Shown in pieces: positions 6,475 through 15,714 of a DNA stretch of 20,253 nucleotides (positions within the stretch are counted from its first letter, which is position 1; the number at the start of each line of letters is the position of its first letter). The notes beneath the pieces were generated by a model, which ran no database searches, had not been told where the DNA came from, and worked only from the letters and a program-made list of their open reading frames with translations. The stretch spans positions 1 through 20,253 of the forward strand of contig JAPXMM010000032.1 in NCBI GenBank assembly GCA_033809015.1, in the 5' to 3' direction. The DNA comes from DTU049 sp033809015 (GTDB lineage: Bacteria; Bacteroidota; Bacteroidia; Bacteroidales; DTU049). Both the position numbers and the translations under genes were made by a program.

Positions 6475-7869
6475 ATGAAGACCAAGTATTTAGATCTAGT
6501 AGAGCAAACCTTTGATTTTCCCACGGATGAATTTAAGGTGATAGAGAATGAACTATATTGGAATGATATTAATATGATGGATATTATTGAGCAATATGGT
6601 ACTCCATTGCGAATAACATATTTACCTACTATTAGTAAAAAAATACAAAATGCCAGGCGAATATTTAATATTGCCATGGCTAAATTAGATTACAAAGGAG
6701 AGTATTTTTACGCTTATTGTACAAAAAGTAATCATTTTTCATATGTATTAGCTGAAGCACTTAAAAATAATGTTGGATTAGAGACTAGTAGTGCTTTTGA
6801 TATTAATATAATTGAAAAATTATATGACCTAGGTCTTTTGCCCAAAGATAGATTTATTATTTGTAATGGATTTAAACGAAAAGAATATATTGAAAACATT
6901 TGTAGATTAGTAAATAATGGTTTTGAAAATGTAATTCCAGTAATAGATAACAAAAATGAACTTTTTGAATATCGATTTAAAAAAAATGCTAAAGTAAAAT
7001 TAGGAATACGTATAGCAGCAGAAGAGGAACCTACGTTTGAGTTTTACACTTCTCGTTTGGGTATCAGATATAATGATATTGTGCCATATTATAGATTATA
7101 TCTAAAAAATCATCCGCATTTCGAATTGAAAATGTTACATTTTTTTATAAATACAGGTATTAGGGACAATGCTTATTATTGGAGTGAGCTAGCTAAAGCA
7201 GTAAATGTTTATGTAGAACTGAAACGTGAATGTCCTACTTTAGATTCTCTCAATATTGGCGGTGGTTTCCCTATAAGTACTTCTTTTAAATTTGATTATG
7301 ATTACCAATATATGGCAGAGGAGATATTAAATCAAGTCAAAACTATTTGTAATCAAAATAATGTACCTGAACCTAATATTTATTCAGAATTTGGTATTTA
7401 TACTGTTGGTGAGGCCGGGGCGATATTTTATAAAATTTTAGATCAAAAACAACAAAATGATAGGGAACTTTGGGATATGATCAATAGCTCTTTTATGACA
7501 ACTCTACCAGATACTTGGGCACTGAATCAAAGGTTTATTTTATTACCTCTTAATCATTGGGATTATGAATATCAAAGAGTCTTTTTAGGTGGACTCACTT
7601 GTGATAGTAGAGATTATTATAACACTGAAGCTCATGCAAATGCTATCTTTTTGCCTAAATTTACTCCTAGTGACCCTCTTTACGTGGGTTTTTTCCATAC
7701 AGGTGCTTATCAAGAAGCTCTAGGCGGTTATGGTGGCATACAACATTGTTTAATACCAGCTCCTAAGCATGTGTTAGTAGATTTAGATGAAGATAAAGAA
7801 TATTATACTAAGCTTTATGCTAAAGAGCAAAGTTATAAATCTATGCTAAAAATATTAGGGTATATGTGA
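6475..7869 (+). CDS. speA: Arginine decarboxylase, fold III PLP enzyme
   Basis: The 464-residue protein matches the Bacteroidota arginine decarboxylase type, which converts arginine to agmatine as the first step of polyamine synthesis. The PLP-binding lysine is Lys84 in FYAYCTKSNHF. The glycine loop that holds the cofactor phosphate is LNIGGGFP (262-264). SEFGIYTVGEAGA (304-316) takes the place of the EPGR-type motif. Cys376-Asp377 in GGLTCDSRDYY are the substrate-binding pair donated by the partner subunit in dimeric fold III decarboxylases. It is shorter than E. coli SpeA, which has an extra domain, but normal for this phylum. Substrate assignment is by family resemblance; a related decarboxylase acting on another diamino acid cannot be excluded. 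A glycosyltransferase gene follows after 21 bases. Confidence 0.85.
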   Translation: MKTKYLDLVEQTFDFPTDEFKVIENELYWNDINMMDIIEQYGTPLRITYLPTISKKIQNARRIFNIAMAKLDYKGEYFYAYCTKSNHFSYVLAEALKNNVGLETSSAFDINIIEKLYDLGLLPKDRFIICNGFKRKEYIENICRLVNNGFENVIPVIDNKNELFEYRFKKNAKVKLGIRIAAEEEPTFEFYTSRLGIRYNDIVPYYRLYLKNHPHFELKMLHFFINTGIRDNAYYWSELAKAVNVYVELKRECPTLDSLNIGGGFPISTSFKFDYDYQYMAEEILNQVKTICNQNNVPEPNIYSEFGIYTVGEAGAIFYKILDQKQQNDRELWDMINSSFMTTLPDTWALNQRFILLPLNHWDYEYQRVFLGGLTCDSRDYYNTEAHANAIFLPKFTPSDPLYVGFFHTGAYQEALGGYGGIQHCLIPAPKHVLVDLDEDKEYYTKLYAKEQSYKSMLKILGYM

Positions 7870-7890
7870 TTTTTTTTAGCAATTTATCTT

Positions 7891-9390
7891 ATGTTAAAAA
7901 GCAAATATTCATTTATTTTACAAGTATTAATGGATACTAAAACTCAACTTTTTTTAATATTAATCCTTGGATTTTTTTTAAGGTTTTATCATTTAGATAA
8001 ATATGGTATTTGGGGAGATGAGCAAACTAGTATACTGACTGCTAATGGACAATATTATGATATTAATTCTTTACCTGAAGTTTTTGATAATCAATATTTG
8101 CAAAATGAAAATACTGTAAAAAATGTTATTAAGGGTGTTACTAGTGAAAAAGTGGATTTTTTATCAAATAATTATGGGAACTTTTTATTTTATGACATTT
8201 TGTTACATTACTGGGTAAAAATTTTTGGTAATAGTGATATGTCAGTTAGATTATTATCATTATTGTTTGGGTTACTGTTAATCGTTTTATCTTACAAAGT
8301 ATCTTTTTTATTATCAAACAATAAAAAATTATCTCTTTTGATAGCTTTTTTAGTTGCTATACATCCTTTATTCATCGCTTATAGTCAAGAAGCTAGATCA
8401 TATACTACTGCAACGTTTTTTAGCTTATTGAGTAGTTATTTCTTTTTTATGATTGTTTTTAAAAATGATAAAAGAAGCAAAATTTTTATCTTTTATTCTC
8501 TTTCTGTAGTTATTGCTATGTTATCTCACTATTTAACTTATACTATTTTCATTTCTCATGCTATTATTTTTATTTTATTTGTCCGTGATAGAGCTTCATG
8601 GCAAAAATATTCATTAGCAGTTTTGTGTTCATTAGCATTATTTTTTATTTGGTTATATTTTGGTGGATATAGTGGATTAAAGCATTTATCTGCGAACGCA
8701 TCTTTATTCAGTGATGCTGTGCGAAATTTTGAACAATCACAAATAATATATTTTATGCCTGCTACATTTAAAAATATTATTGCTGCTTGTATTCAAGATT
8801 GGCTTTGGTTTTTTGGTATTGGATTGCAAAATTTTGATATTAAAATTAGATATATAGCTATATTACTTATCATTCCTCTTTGTTTAATTATCTATTTGTT
8901 TCAAAAAATTAAAAATGACAAAAAAACTAAACAAATAATTATTTCACTTTTGATTTTACTTTTCACTCAAACATTTTGTGCTATTTTATTATCTATAAAT
9001 TCAGGTAATATTATATTATTACAAAAATTATATACTAATTTTGTAGTACCATATGCCTTGATTTTATTAGGTTATTCATTATTTAATTTATTTGAAAATA
9101 ATAATAAAAAATTAGTCTCATATAGTGTTACATTATTTATTGTGATTTTAATGTTAGTGTCTTGTATCCCTATTTATTTCAAAGATAATAATTCTAAATT
9201 CCCAAAACAAAATATTCATTACGAGATAGCTAAAAATATTGAATCTTCTTATAGTAAAAATGATACAATTTTTATTAAAACTCCTTATGATGCTAGATTA
9301 ATTAATTTATATTTAGATAATAATAATGTATATATACAAAAAATCGATACTAATTTAACCCTCCTGTATTTGATTAAGAAAAATAATTAA
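7891..9390 (+). CDS. GT-C fold glycosyltransferase, PMT/ArnT-like membrane protein
   Basis: The 499-residue protein has about ten or more hydrophobic helices and the hallmarks of polyprenyl-phosphate-sugar-dependent glycosyltransferases. These are an acidic pair in the first periplasmic loop (GIWGDE, Asp43-Glu44), SVRLLSLLFGLL (118-129) and HPLFIAYSQEARSYT (158-172). Such enzymes move a sugar from a lipid carrier to a protein, lipid or polymer on the periplasmic face of the inner membrane. The acceptor cannot be told from sequence. A short soluble tail (about 440-499) follows the last helix. An internal start at Met14 is possible. It lies 21 bases after speA and is probably co-transcribed, though no functional link is obvious. 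Confidence 0.8.
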   Translation: MLKSKYSFILQVLMDTKTQLFLILILGFFLRFYHLDKYGIWGDEQTSILTANGQYYDINSLPEVFDNQYLQNENTVKNVIKGVTSEKVDFLSNNYGNFLFYDILLHYWVKIFGNSDMSVRLLSLLFGLLLIVLSYKVSFLLSNNKKLSLLIAFLVAIHPLFIAYSQEARSYTTATFFSLLSSYFFFMIVFKNDKRSKIFIFYSLSVVIAMLSHYLTYTIFISHAIIFILFVRDRASWQKYSLAVLCSLALFFIWLYFGGYSGLKHLSANASLFSDAVRNFEQSQIIYFMPATFKNIIAACIQDWLWFFGIGLQNFDIKIRYIAILLIIPLCLIIYLFQKIKNDKKTKQIIISLLILLFTQTFCAILLSINSGNIILLQKLYTNFVVPYALILLGYSLFNLFENNNKKLVSYSVTLFIVILMLVSCIPIYFKDNNSKFPKQNIHYEIAKNIESSYSKNDTIFIKTPYDARLINLYLDNNNVYIQKIDTNLTLLYLIKKNN

Positions 9391-9547
9391 AATATATATT
9401 ATTTGTTAATGCTTGAATTTATGTATTTTTTTGGGTGGAATAATCAATAAATTTATTATAAAATTGGCTTAAATAGTATGATTATATATATTATAAAAAT
9501 TTTAATCTTATAAAGTAAAAAATATTTTTCATTTTGAAAAAATTATT

Positions 9548-9555
9548 TAAATTTG
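9548..9555 (+). promoter_or_regulatory. -7 element of the OmpA/TPR lipoprotein gene
   Basis: TAAATTTG matches TAnnTTTG and lies 29 bases before the ATG at 9585. A -33 TTG at the expected spacing is not seen. Confidence 0.45.
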
Positions 9556-9584
9556 CAAAGTCAAAACCCTAAAATGAATTTATT

Positions 9585-11327
9585 ATGAAAGGAAAGTTTT
9601 TTTCGATTTTTTTATTAGCCATAGCTTTGATATTCACTAGTTGTGATTTACAAAAAATGGCTAAAAAGTATGATACTGTTAAATATGAAACTACACCACA
9701 AGTATTAGAAACCCATGGTGGTAAAATCAATGTTTCTGTTAAAGGAAATATACCTGCTAAATATTTTGGTAAAAAAGTAGTGGTAGATTTTACTCCTGTG
9801 CTCAAATGGGATGGTGGCAGCTATACTTGTAAATCTATTAAGATAGGTGGTGAAAAAGCTGAAAGTGGTGATAGTAAAATTACAAAGAAAAGTGGTGGTA
9901 GTTTTACATGGTCAGACGTAATACCTTATCAACCAGAAATGAATGTTTCTGAGCTAGTAGTGAATGCTAAAGCTACTAAAGGTAAAAAAACTGCTGATTT
10001 AGGTGAAGTGAAATTAGCTGACGGAGTAATCTATACATCTACTCGCATAGGTAGAGATCAGGAACTTTCTTTAGCTGAGCATGGCTATAAAAAAGAAGTT
10101 ATTATATCAAAAAATGCAAATTTATATTTTGATTATAATAGTTCTAAACTTTATGAAACTCAAAAACTAAATAAATTAGATGAAAATAAAAAAGCAATAA
10201 AAGATTTAAAAGATTTAATTAATCTTAATTGGAAAATCAAAAGTATAAATATTGATGCTTGGGCTTCTCCAGAAGGTGAAGAACAATATAATGCTAATCT
10301 ATCAAATGATAGAGCTGCAGCTGCTAAAAAATATATTGAGAGCTATATTGAGAAATTAGATAAAGAAATTGCTAAAACTCAAAAGAAAAAATATAATGAA
10401 GTAAAACGTGAAGCTCCTCTAACAATAAATGGTAAAGGTGAAGATTTTGATGGATTTATGAAAGCTATCGAAAAATCTAATCTACCAGAAAAACAAGCCA
10501 TTATCAATGTTATTAAATCTCAAACTGATAAAGCAAAAAGAGAAAGAGAAATTAAAAATATGAGTGTAGTATATGCTGAGGTAGAGGCTATACTAGAACC
10601 TCTCCGTCGTGCAGAAATCACAGTTTCATGTTTTGAACCTAAACGCACCGATGATGACATCGCTAGACTCAGTCTCACTGCTCCAGACAGTCTAAAAGCT
10701 GAAGAATTATTATATGCTGCTACTCTAACTGAAAATATTGATAATAAGTTAAAAATTTATAAATCTGGTACACAAATTTATCCATCTAATTGGAAATTTT
10801 GGAATAATGCTGGATATATCCTCTTATCACAAAATAAACTAGCTGAGGCTACTCCATTTATAGAAAAAGCTAATACTTTATCTCCAAATAATTCTGTAGT
10901 TTTAAATAATTTAGGTGTTATAGCTACTTGGAACAAACAATACGATAATGCAAAAGAATACTTTGAACAAGCTAAAGCAGGTGTAGATGTTGACTATAAT
11001 TTAGGTACATTAAAAATTGTAGAAGGAGACTATGCCGGTGCATTGAAACTATTTGCTGGCAAATCATGTAGATATAATATCGCTTTAGCTCAACTATTAT
11101 CTACTGATTATACAAGCGCTGCTCGTACTTTAGAGTGCATACCTAATAAAACTCCTGAGGTTTATTACTTAATGGCTATAGTAGGTGCTCGTACTGGCAA
11201 CAATTCTATGATGATAGACAATCTCAAATTAGCTGTTCAAGATTCAAATCTAAAAGCACAAGCTAAAACAGATCGTGAATTTCTAAAATATGCAAATAAT
11301 AGCGACTTTCAAGCAGTTATTAAATAA
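9585..11327 (+). CDS. Lipoprotein with OmpA-like domain and C-terminal TPR repeats
   Basis: The 580-residue protein has a lipoprotein signal with lipobox FTSC (Cys20). Residues 30-160 are beta-rich. An OmpA-like domain starts with NLYFDYNSSKL (179-189), continues with INIDAWASPEGE (221-232) and NANLSNDRAAAAKKYI (236-251), and seems to end at LRRAEITV (340-347). Between these last two blocks lies a long Lys/Glu-rich helical insert, larger than the roughly 40 residues usual there. Residues 375-560 contain TPR-like helical pairs such as WKFWNNAGYILLSQNKLAEA and NNLGVIATWNKQYDNAKEYF. The likely location is the outer membrane, periplasmic side. A scaffold role in envelope organisation is inferred. 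It is monocistronic, with its own promoter and a strong terminator. Confidence 0.8.
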   Translation: MKGKFFSIFLLAIALIFTSCDLQKMAKKYDTVKYETTPQVLETHGGKINVSVKGNIPAKYFGKKVVVDFTPVLKWDGGSYTCKSIKIGGEKAESGDSKITKKSGGSFTWSDVIPYQPEMNVSELVVNAKATKGKKTADLGEVKLADGVIYTSTRIGRDQELSLAEHGYKKEVIISKNANLYFDYNSSKLYETQKLNKLDENKKAIKDLKDLINLNWKIKSINIDAWASPEGEEQYNANLSNDRAAAAKKYIESYIEKLDKEIAKTQKKKYNEVKREAPLTINGKGEDFDGFMKAIEKSNLPEKQAIINVIKSQTDKAKREREIKNMSVVYAEVEAILEPLRRAEITVSCFEPKRTDDDIARLSLTAPDSLKAEELLYAATLTENIDNKLKIYKSGTQIYPSNWKFWNNAGYILLSQNKLAEATPFIEKANTLSPNNSVVLNNLGVIATWNKQYDNAKEYFEQAKAGVDVDYNLGTLKIVEGDYAGALKLFAGKSCRYNIALAQLLSTDYTSAARTLECIPNKTPEVYYLMAIVGARTGNNSMMIDNLKLAVQDSNLKAQAKTDREFLKYANNSDFQAVIK

Positions 11328-11352
11328 AAAAATTTAGAAAAATATCATATAA

Positions 11353-11386
11353 AAAAAAAGAGGATAACTAGTTATCCTCTTTTTTT
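11353..11386 (+). terminator. Rho-independent terminator, probably bidirectional
   Basis: The 34-base sequence is a perfect palindrome: GAGGATAACTAGTTATCCTC (11360-11379) flanked by an A run on the left and a T run on the right. It begins 25 bases after the lipoprotein stop. Because the A and T tracts are symmetric it would end transcription from either side, including the minus-strand thioredoxin gene whose stop is about 215 bases away. Confidence 0.9.
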
Positions 11387-11601
11387 ATTTTTAAAATCAT
11401 TTTAAATTATAAATAAATTTATAATTTATTATAAACACTTAGTTAATATGTTATCTGATTCATATAATCTGAAAACTATTAACTAATAATGATATGAAAT
11501 AAGTTAAAGAAATTATCAATGAGATTTATAAAATTTCTGATCTATTAAATAGTGTGAAAAAGATTGTATATTGTTTTTTTGTTTTTTTGTTTAAATATAT
11601 G

Positions 11602-12099
11602 TTACTCCACCTTCTTATTTAATATTTCATTGACTTTGTTAATGATTTCTTCTTCGCTACCCATAGAGTATGATGTGTGTGTCCATACTATATTTCTATT
11701 TCCGTCCAGAATTATTACATATGGTATATTATTAATTCCTAATAATCTTTTTAGCTCTTGGTTAGTATCTTTTAAGATAATAAAAGGCCAATTTTTACCT
11801 TTTACAAATCCAGCAACAGTAGCACTAGTACGCTGATCGTCTATACTAATAGCATAAAGTTTTACACCAGTATTGGCTTGCCATTCTTCATAAACATCTG
11901 ATATCGCATTTAGCTCTTGAATACAAGGTTTGCACCATGTAGCCCAGAAACTTATTATCACTGGGTTACCATTATTGTGTATGGAATCTGTATTAAAAAT
12001 ATTACCATTAAGATCAGAAATGTTTACACTAGGTAAATTATTTTGAGAATAAGCATAAATATTAACTAATAACAAAGCTAAAATTATTAATTTTTTCAT
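11602..12099 (-). CDS. TlpA-like thioredoxin-fold protein, secreted
   Basis: The 165-residue protein has a signal peptide (MKKLIILALLLVNIYAYSQ). It then shows a thioredoxin fold of the TlpA/ResA type: SFWATWCKPCIQEL with redox Cys56 and Cys59, and the cis-proline Pro126 in NNIPYVIIL. The family carries out thiol-disulfide exchange in the periplasm, for example in cytochrome c maturation, but the partner here is not indicated by the neighbours. It stands alone with its own promoter. The length is normal for a single-domain member; there is no extra N-terminal domain of the kind seen in longer Bacteroidota TlpA proteins. Confidence 0.9.
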   Translation of the reverse strand: MKKLIILALLLVNIYAYSQNNLPSVNISDLNGNIFNTDSIHNNGNPVIISFWATWCKPCIQELNAISDVYEEWQANTGVKLYAISIDDQRTSATVAGFVKGKNWPFIILKDTNQELKRLLGINNIPYVIILDGNRNIVWTHTSYSMGSEEEIINKVNEILNKKVE

Positions 12100-12124
12100 T
12101 TTTTTATGTTTTATATTCTGATTA

Positions 12125-12132
12125 CAAAAATA
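12125..12132 (-). promoter_or_regulatory. -7 element of the thioredoxin-like gene
   Basis: The minus strand reads TATTTTTG, an exact consensus match 25 bases before the ATG at 12099. A -33 TTG is not evident. Confidence 0.5.
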
Positions 12133-12292
12133 TAGATATTTATGTAATTAGAAAATTTAAAATTTCGCATATTTTCAAAAAAATAATTGTTCATTTTTAT
12201 TTTAGAAATTTATTAGTTAATGTACGTAAAGTATATACTTCATTAATTGCACAAATATCAATTTTAGTTTTTTACATAAGTTAAAAAATAAT

Positions 12293-12300
12293 TAATTTTG
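12293..12300 (+). promoter_or_regulatory. -7 element of the surE-lpxB cluster
   Basis: TAATTTTG matches the consensus and lies 26 bases before the surE ATG at 12327. It probably drives surE, the small membrane gene and lpxB together, since those genes overlap or nearly touch. Confidence 0.5.
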
Positions 12301-12326
12301 CAAGTAAATAAAATAAAAAAAGTTAG

Positions 12327-13082
12327 ATGGCTAAAATATTGATTACAAATGATGATGGATATAGAGCCAAAGGATTAAAGAGTTTGATAGAATTTGTAAA
12401 ACCTTTTGGAGAGATAGTAGCTATTAGTTCTGAGACAGAAATGAGTGGGTCTGGACATGCAGTAACGATAAAAAATCCCTTAAGATTAAGGCAGCACAAT
12501 GACTGTGGAGAGTCTATTTATGTATCTAGTGGCACTCCAGCTGATAATGTGAAATTGGCAGTTAATTGTTTATTTGATAGTGAGCCAGATTTGATATTAA
12601 GTGGCATCAACCATGGCTCAAACACCTCTTGTAATGTTTTTTATTCTGGCACTTTAGCCGCAGTGATAGAGGGTGCTATGCTAGGGATACCATCAATTGG
12701 TTTCTCGGTAGATTCTTATTATCTTGATTTTGATTTTTCTGTACTAAGAGATTCCATTATTCATATTGTAAATAGAGCAATAGAATACATTGCCACAAAC
12801 AATAAAAATATATGTATAAATGTCAATTTCCCAGCAATAAGTAATCCAAAAGGAATTAAAGTATGTAGAATGGCTAAAGCTAAATGGGTAGAACGTTTCG
12901 AAAAAAGAATAGATCCTCATGGATATCCTTATTATTGGTTAGATGGAGAGTTTGTTTTTACTGATGTAGGTGATGATAGTGATGAATATTGGGTAAAGCA
13001 AGGTTATGCTGCTATTACTCCTCTATCTTTAGATATGACTGATTATAAATTAATGAATCAATTGAAAGCTTGGGAGTTATGA
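12327..13082 (+). CDS. surE: 5'/3'-nucleotidase SurE
   Basis: The 251-residue protein is a normal-length SurE, a metal-dependent phosphatase that removes phosphate from nucleoside monophosphates. The N-terminal ILITNDDGYRAKGL carries the metal-binding Asp9-Asp10. The family blocks SSETEMSGSGHAVT (with Ser40) and LSGINHGSNTS (with Asn95) are both present, as is SGTLAAVIEGAMLGIPSI. SurE proteins act in the cytoplasm and are linked to stationary-phase survival in other bacteria. It heads a plus-strand cluster, and its TGA stop overlaps the ATG of the next gene (ATGA), which suggests translational coupling. Confidence 0.95.
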   Translation: MAKILITNDDGYRAKGLKSLIEFVKPFGEIVAISSETEMSGSGHAVTIKNPLRLRQHNDCGESIYVSSGTPADNVKLAVNCLFDSEPDLILSGINHGSNTSCNVFYSGTLAAVIEGAMLGIPSIGFSVDSYYLDFDFSVLRDSIIHIVNRAIEYIATNNKNICINVNFPAISNPKGIKVCRMAKAKWVERFEKRIDPHGYPYYWLDGEFVFTDVGDDSDEYWVKQGYAAITPLSLDMTDYKLMNQLKAWEL

Positions 13083-13378
13083 TTAGAAGATTTTTTAATA
13101 GAGATAGTTGGAGTCTAGGAATTATTGTGGGAATTGTCATGCCTTTAATAATTTTTGGTTTGTTAGCAATTTTTGAAGCTTTGTTTAGCAAAGGTCCTGA
13201 CGATAAAGTTTTCAGATTATCTACTAGAATAGTTATAGCAGTATTTTGTAACTTGATACCTTTTAGACATTATATGGTTAAACTTAAATTTGATAAGACT
13301 GGTCGTGGCATATTATTAGATACTTTCGTTTTTGCCATAGCTTTTTTTATTTTCTTCTTAGATGATTTAACTGCTTAG
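13079..13378 (+). CDS. Small membrane protein between surE and lpxB, function unknown
   Basis: I choose ATG at 13079, which overlaps the surE stop as ATGA and gives 99 residues; the frame is open nine bases further up. The sequence starts MIRRFFNRDSWSLGIIVG and has about three hydrophobic helices (near residues 12-35, 50-65 and 80-95), with a basic segment (HYMVKLKFDKTGRG) between the second and third. No catalytic motif is seen. A small membrane protein in this slot is, as I recall, common in Bacteroidota, so it is likely a real conserved gene. The lpxB neighbourhood hints at an envelope role, but nothing in the sequence proves it. Confidence 0.75.
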   Translation: MIRRFFNRDSWSLGIIVGIVMPLIIFGLLAIFEALFSKGPDDKVFRLSTRIVIAVFCNLIPFRHYMVKLKFDKTGRGILLDTFVFAIAFFIFFLDDLTA

Positions 13379-13386
13379 CACTATTT

Positions 13387-14478
13387 ATGAAATATTTTAT
13401 CTTATCAGGAGAACCATCAGGTGATTTACACGGAAGTAATTTAGCTAAAGCAATTTTTGACAGTGATAAAGAAGCTATCATCTATGGATGGGGTGGTGAC
13501 TTGATGAAAAATGTTGGAGTTAATATTACAAAACCTATCACTGAATTAGCATTCATGGGATTTGTAGAGGTATTATTGAATTTAAATAAAATTTTTAAAA
13601 ATTTTAAAGAATTCAAAAAGACTATAATTAACCTAAAACCTGACAAGATCATTTTAATTGATTTCCCTGGATTTAATCTCAGGGTAGCAAAATGGTTACA
13701 TAAAAATAATTTTAAAACTTATTATTATATCTTGCCACAAGCATGGGCATGGAATAGATCTAGAGCTAAAAAAATCAAAAAATACATTGATATACCTATA
13801 TCAATTTTACCATTTGAAGAACAATTTTATCAAAATTATAATTTAAAAGTACATTATGTGGGCAATCCTTTGCTAGACCATATCGAGACTTTTAAACAAA
13901 ATAATAAAAATACAATAAAAACAGATAAACCTATCATAGCTATTTTGCCTGGTAGTAGATTGCAAGAGATTAAAATTCTTTTACCTATCATGATCAAGGC
14001 AGTGAAACCTTATGAGAATAAATTTCAAATTTATGTGGCAGGATTATCATTTATAGATAAAAATATTTATTTAGAAAGTGGTGTAGTACCCGATCAATTG
14101 CTAATGAATCAAACTTACAATTTATTACAAAGTTCGTATGCTGCTGTCGTGACTAGTGGCACAGCTACATTAGAAACTGCTATTTTTGATGTACCTTTAG
14201 TAGTTTGCTATAAAGCTAATTGGATATCTTATCTGATAGCTAAAATGGTGACTCGTGTGTCATTTATTTCTTTAGTAAATCTAATATATAATGATGAAAT
14301 AGTAAAAGAGCTGATACAAGAGAAATGCACAATAGAAGAGATTCAAAAAGAGTTAGATAAAATAATTTTTGATGTATCATACAGAGAGCAAATGCTTAAT
14401 TATTTCGGAAAATTAAAACAAATCTTGGGAACTAGTGGGGCTAGTAAAAAAGCTGCTGACATCATTATTCATTATTAA
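13387..14478 (+). CDS. lpxB: Lipid-A-disaccharide synthase
   Basis: LpxB (family GT19) joins UDP-2,3-diacylglucosamine to lipid X to form the lipid A disaccharide at the inner face of the inner membrane. The 363-residue protein has the N-terminal signature SGEPSGDLHG (7-16), DFPGFNLRVAKWL (92-104), a PQAWAWN block (117-123), VGNPLLD (158-164), LPGSRLQEI (187-195) and SGTATLETA in the C-terminal UDP-binding half. It starts 8 bases after the small membrane gene. Its presence shows that the organism makes lipopolysaccharide or lipooligosaccharide, as expected for a diderm. Confidence 0.95.
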   Translation: MKYFILSGEPSGDLHGSNLAKAIFDSDKEAIIYGWGGDLMKNVGVNITKPITELAFMGFVEVLLNLNKIFKNFKEFKKTIINLKPDKIILIDFPGFNLRVAKWLHKNNFKTYYYILPQAWAWNRSRAKKIKKYIDIPISILPFEEQFYQNYNLKVHYVGNPLLDHIETFKQNNKNTIKTDKPIIAILPGSRLQEIKILLPIMIKAVKPYENKFQIYVAGLSFIDKNIYLESGVVPDQLLMNQTYNLLQSSYAAVVTSGTATLETAIFDVPLVVCYKANWISYLIAKMVTRVSFISLVNLIYNDEIVKELIQEKCTIEEIQKELDKIIFDVSYREQMLNYFGKLKQILGTSGASKKAADIIIHY

Positions 14479-14536
14479 TAATAAAATTCATTTATTTTTT
14501 TAAAATAATATTAATGAATGGCATGAATTTTTTATT

Positions 14537-14544
14537 TAAATTTG
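14537..14544 (+). promoter_or_regulatory. -7 element upstream of the SpoIID-domain gene
   Basis: TAAATTTG matches TAnnTTTG within the 102-base gap after lpxB, 36 bases before the ATG at 14581. It would let the SpoIID-domain gene and comEC be transcribed separately from surE-lpxB. Confidence 0.45.
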
Positions 14545-14580
14545 CCAAATGAATAGGTTAGTAAATAGAGTTTATTATTT

Positions 14581-15714
14581 ATGAGTTTGCAAAAAATTAG
14601 TTTCTCCATTTTTATTTTATTAAATTTATTATTTTTAAAATTTTCGTTATCAGCACAAGTTTTAGTAAGAATAGGCATTAAAAATGATATATGCAATCTG
14701 AAAATCAAAATATCAGAGGGTGATTATGCTATAACTAATGGGCATGATACTATTTTTTTAAAAAAGAATGATAGCATTATTTTAGATAATAATTTTAATA
14801 AATTAAATGTAAAATATGGAGTAGAAAATATACAAGGAGACAGCATTTTATTAATTAATAAAAAAGAAAATAGTACTTTCACCACCCAAATTAATGATAA
14901 ATGGATAGAATACGAAGATAATGCCATATTTTATCCTAAAAATAGCACTAGCATTACATTTATAAATCAATTAGATATAGATAAATATGTTGCTTCTGTG
15001 ATATTATCTGAGACATATCCTAATTTACCTTATGAATTTTATAAAGCTAAAGCAATAGTTATCCGTACATATACTATTTATATGATTAATATAGAAAAAA
15101 AACATATAAATGATAAATATGATTTATGTAATACTACACATTGTCAGGTATATAAAGGTAAATGTAATAATCAAACAATAATAAATGCGTGTAATGAAAC
15201 TAAAAAGATGATAATTGTAGATAATAATAATTTACCTATTTTGGCTGTTTATCATTCTAATAGTGGAGGATTGACAAATAGTTCAGAAAATTATTGGGGC
15301 AAATCTCTTCCATATCTTATTACTAAAAATGATGAATATAGCACTAAAACTAAGAATAGTACATGGACGTACACTTTACCCAAAGAGCAATGGCTGTCTT
15401 ATTTAGCTAAATTTGGCATAGATTCTACAAATAAAAATTTTGAAAATGCTACAAATTTTTACCAACCGTTAAGAAAAAAATTTTTTATAGATACATTGAC
15501 ATTAAGAAAAATAAGAGAAGATTTTAATCTCAAATCAACCTATTTTAATATTACTACTGAAGGAGACAAAGTGATTTTTAATGGACGAGGCTACGGACAT
15601 GGAGTAGGGTTGAGCCAAGAGGGAGCAATAGAAATGGCTAAAGAAGGTAAAAATTTTTCTGAAATTTTGGACTTTTATTATCCAAATACTAAGGTTTATA
15701 CTTTAAATTATTGA
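14581..15714 (+). CDS. SpoIID/LytB-domain protein, putative peptidoglycan lytic enzyme
   Basis: The 377-residue protein begins with a hydrophobic signal segment (about 1-25, ending SLSAQ) and carries the complete SpoIID pattern. It has YVASVILSETYPNLP with Glu144 (the position of the catalytic Glu in SpoIID), FYKAKAIVIRTYT, CNTTHCQVYKG (183-193), AVYHSNSGGLT, and the C-terminal GRGYGHGVGLSQEGA (335-349) followed by EILDFYYPNTKV. In sporulating Firmicutes SpoIID is a lytic transglycosylase that removes stem-free glycan. Bacteroidota do not sporulate, so a general cell-wall remodelling role is inferred. Its stop overlaps the next start (TGATG), implying coupling with comEC. Confidence 0.88.
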   Translation: MSLQKISFSIFILLNLLFLKFSLSAQVLVRIGIKNDICNLKIKISEGDYAITNGHDTIFLKKNDSIILDNNFNKLNVKYGVENIQGDSILLINKKENSTFTTQINDKWIEYEDNAIFYPKNSTSITFINQLDIDKYVASVILSETYPNLPYEFYKAKAIVIRTYTIYMINIEKKHINDKYDLCNTTHCQVYKGKCNNQTIINACNETKKMIIVDNNNLPILAVYHSNSGGLTNSSENYWGKSLPYLITKNDEYSTKTKNSTWTYTLPKEQWLSYLAKFGIDSTNKNFENATNFYQPLRKKFFIDTLTLRKIREDFNLKSTYFNITTEGDKVIFNGRGYGHGVGLSQEGAIEMAKEGKNFSEILDFYYPNTKVYTLNY

